Part shown: piece by piece, positions 5,470 through 6,012 of the stretch | Layout of the letters: every line of letters starts with the position of its first letter | Numbering within the stretch: position 1 is the stretch's first letter | Assembly (NCBI GenBank): GCA_030039095.1 | Contig: JASHQP010000153.1 | Location: 1 to 6,012, forward strand | DNA from: Streptosporangiaceae bacterium | GTDB taxonomy: Bacteria; Actinomycetota; Actinomycetes; Streptosporangiales; Streptosporangiaceae | Reading direction: 5' to 3' | Length of the DNA: 6,012 bases | Made by a program: the position numbers and the translations under genes | Notes under the pieces: generated by a model | What the model was told of the DNA's origin: nothing | Databases searched by the model: none | What the model saw: the letters and a program-made list of their open reading frames with translations, nothing else

Positions 5470-6012
5470 ATGAGCGTGCAGGGCTGGGTCTGGCGCGCGC
5501 CTCCCGGATGGCCACAGCCGCCGCCCGGGTGGGAACCGCCGCCTGGATGGCACGCACCGGCGGACTGGCCGGCACCCCCGGCCGACTGGGTGTTCTGGCA
5601 GCCGGCCGGCGACCAACAGCAGCAGGCTAGCGATCAGCAGCAGCAGCAGCCGGCTAGCGATCAGCAGCAGCCGCAGCTCCAGACCCCCCCGCAGCCGCCG
5701 CCATTTCAGGCAGCACCGCCGCAGCAGCCAGCCCAGGCAGCACCGCCGCAACAGCCGGTCCACGCGCCGCCGCCGCTTCCGCCGGCCCGTCGGCCGGGCC
5801 GGCGCAATCCCCCGCCGCTGGAGCGGATCGAGGGGCGCTCCCGGCGCGGGATAGTGCTCGAGACCTGGTTCGTCCAGATAGCGTTTCTCGCGCCTGGCGT
5901 CCTGTCCGCGATTGACCTGCTCGCCGCGCACCTGGGCGGGGCGCCGGGGGTCAACCCTTTCGCCAGCATCATTCCGGGCCATCCGCTGGCCAACGTCATC
6001 TTCGGGATGCTG
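5470..6012 (+). CDS. Membrane protein with Pro/Trp/Gln-rich N-terminus, possible CPBP-type protease (3' partial)
   Basis: From ATG 5470 the frame is open to the window edge (181 residues, no stop). Residues 1-45 hold tandem PPGW/PADW units (PPGWPQ, PPPGWE, PPPGWH, then two ADW). Residues 46-75 are Gln-rich with two ASDQQQ units, and about 76-100 is Pro/Gln-rich with two QAAPPQQP units. A basic stretch (ARRPGRRN, later GRSRRG, to about 127) precedes the first hydrophobic segment at about 130-152 (WFVQIAFLAPGVLSAIDLLAA). PGHPLANVIFGML follows and may begin a second membrane span. This order (disordered cytoplasmic head, basic anchor, membrane core) and the wording of the first helix resemble actinobacterial CPBP intramembrane proteases as I remember them. 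The EExxxR catalytic motif would lie outside the window, so the assignment is tentative; any multi-span membrane protein is possible. No clear ribosome site precedes the ATG. It is divergent from the MDMPI-like gene. Confidence 0.65.
   Translation, partial: MSVQGWVWRAPPGWPQPPPGWEPPPGWHAPADWPAPPADWVFWQPAGDQQQQASDQQQQQPASDQQQPQLQTPPQPPPFQAAPPQQPAQAAPPQQPVHAPPPLPPARRPGRRNPPPLERIEGRSRRGIVLETWFVQIAFLAPGVLSAIDLLAAHLGGAPGVNPFASIIPGHPLANVIFGML
5625..5760 (+). repeat. 27-bp-period repeats in the Gln/Pro-rich coding tract
   Basis: GGCTAGCGATCAGCAGCAG starts at 5625 and again at 5652. CAGGCAGCACCGCCGCA starts at 5707 and again at 5734. Both pairs have a period of 27 bases (nine codons), so the reading frame is preserved. 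Together with CAG runs from about 5616 they form the disordered head of the membrane protein. They look like products of slippage or in-frame duplication and are likely to vary in length between strains. Confidence 0.8.

Noticed and set aside
5363..5575. N-terminal extension of the MDMPI-like protein to 5575
   Set aside because: The extension overlaps the start of the divergent membrane protein gene and is Ala/Arg low-complexity sequence. GAGGAGG is placed correctly for ATG 5362.
5610..5760. Repeat cluster as a CRISPR array
   Set aside because: The units are short, in-frame codon repeats (CAG, QAAPPQQP) with no distinct spacers of constant length.
5179..5982. Minus-strand open frame with Leu-rich, apparent transmembrane repeats
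   Set aside because: The Leu runs are only the reverse reading of CAG-rich codons in the plus-strand gene. It also overlaps the MDMPI-like gene on the same strand in another frame.

Overview
This is a very GC-rich window with strong G/C preference at third codon positions. The gene families are typical of actinobacteria: a SigE-type ECF sigma factor, a mycothiol-dependent maleylpyruvate isomerase-like protein, a LENRSFDH-type phosphoesterase and a lysozyme-like exported protein. A mycelial, Streptomyces-like or related actinomycete is the most reasonable host, but genus cannot be read from the sequence. There are no rRNA or tRNA genes, no CRISPR array and no transposase or integrase.

Layout. 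(1) 1-563, plus strand: C-terminal part of a protein with a lysozyme/transglycosylase-like domain, cut by the left edge; an imperfect 28-bp tandem duplication spans its stop codon. (2) 614-660: a long GC-rich hairpin, probably a bidirectional terminator between convergent genes. (3) 677-2965, minus strand: a compact four-gene operon read from right to left, consisting of a SigE-family ECF sigma factor, a short single-pass membrane protein in the anti-sigma position, an HpcH/HpaI-type aldolase and a class I O-methyltransferase. Each neighbouring pair shares a 4-base stop/start overlap (ATGA, ATGA, GTGA), which points to translational coupling. (4) 2966-3255: divergent regulatory region. (5) 3256-4686, plus strand: phospholipase C/acid phosphatase-type phosphoesterase. 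(6) 4691-5362, minus strand: DinB/MDMPI-fold protein, convergent with the phosphoesterase; the two stop codons form one 10-bp palindrome. (7) 5363-5469: divergent promoter region with an 11-bp direct repeat at an exact 30-bp period. (8) 5470 to the right edge, plus strand: start of a membrane protein with a Pro/Trp/Gln-rich cytoplasmic head, possibly a CPBP-type intramembrane protease.

How the genes may work together. The clearest functional unit is the minus-strand operon, in which an alternative sigma factor and its putative membrane partner are coupled to two small-molecule enzymes, one forming or cleaving C-C bonds on 2-oxo acids and one methylating a catechol-like hydroxyl. The second gene is much shorter than I would expect for an anti-sigma with a sensory ectodomain, and the aldolase lacks about 15 residues just before its metal-binding Glu. 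Either the operon is a specialised signalling/metabolism module or it was assembled by deletion and fusion. The other genes look like ordinary actinobacterial accessory genes, and I see no direct evidence of a new defence or mobile system.
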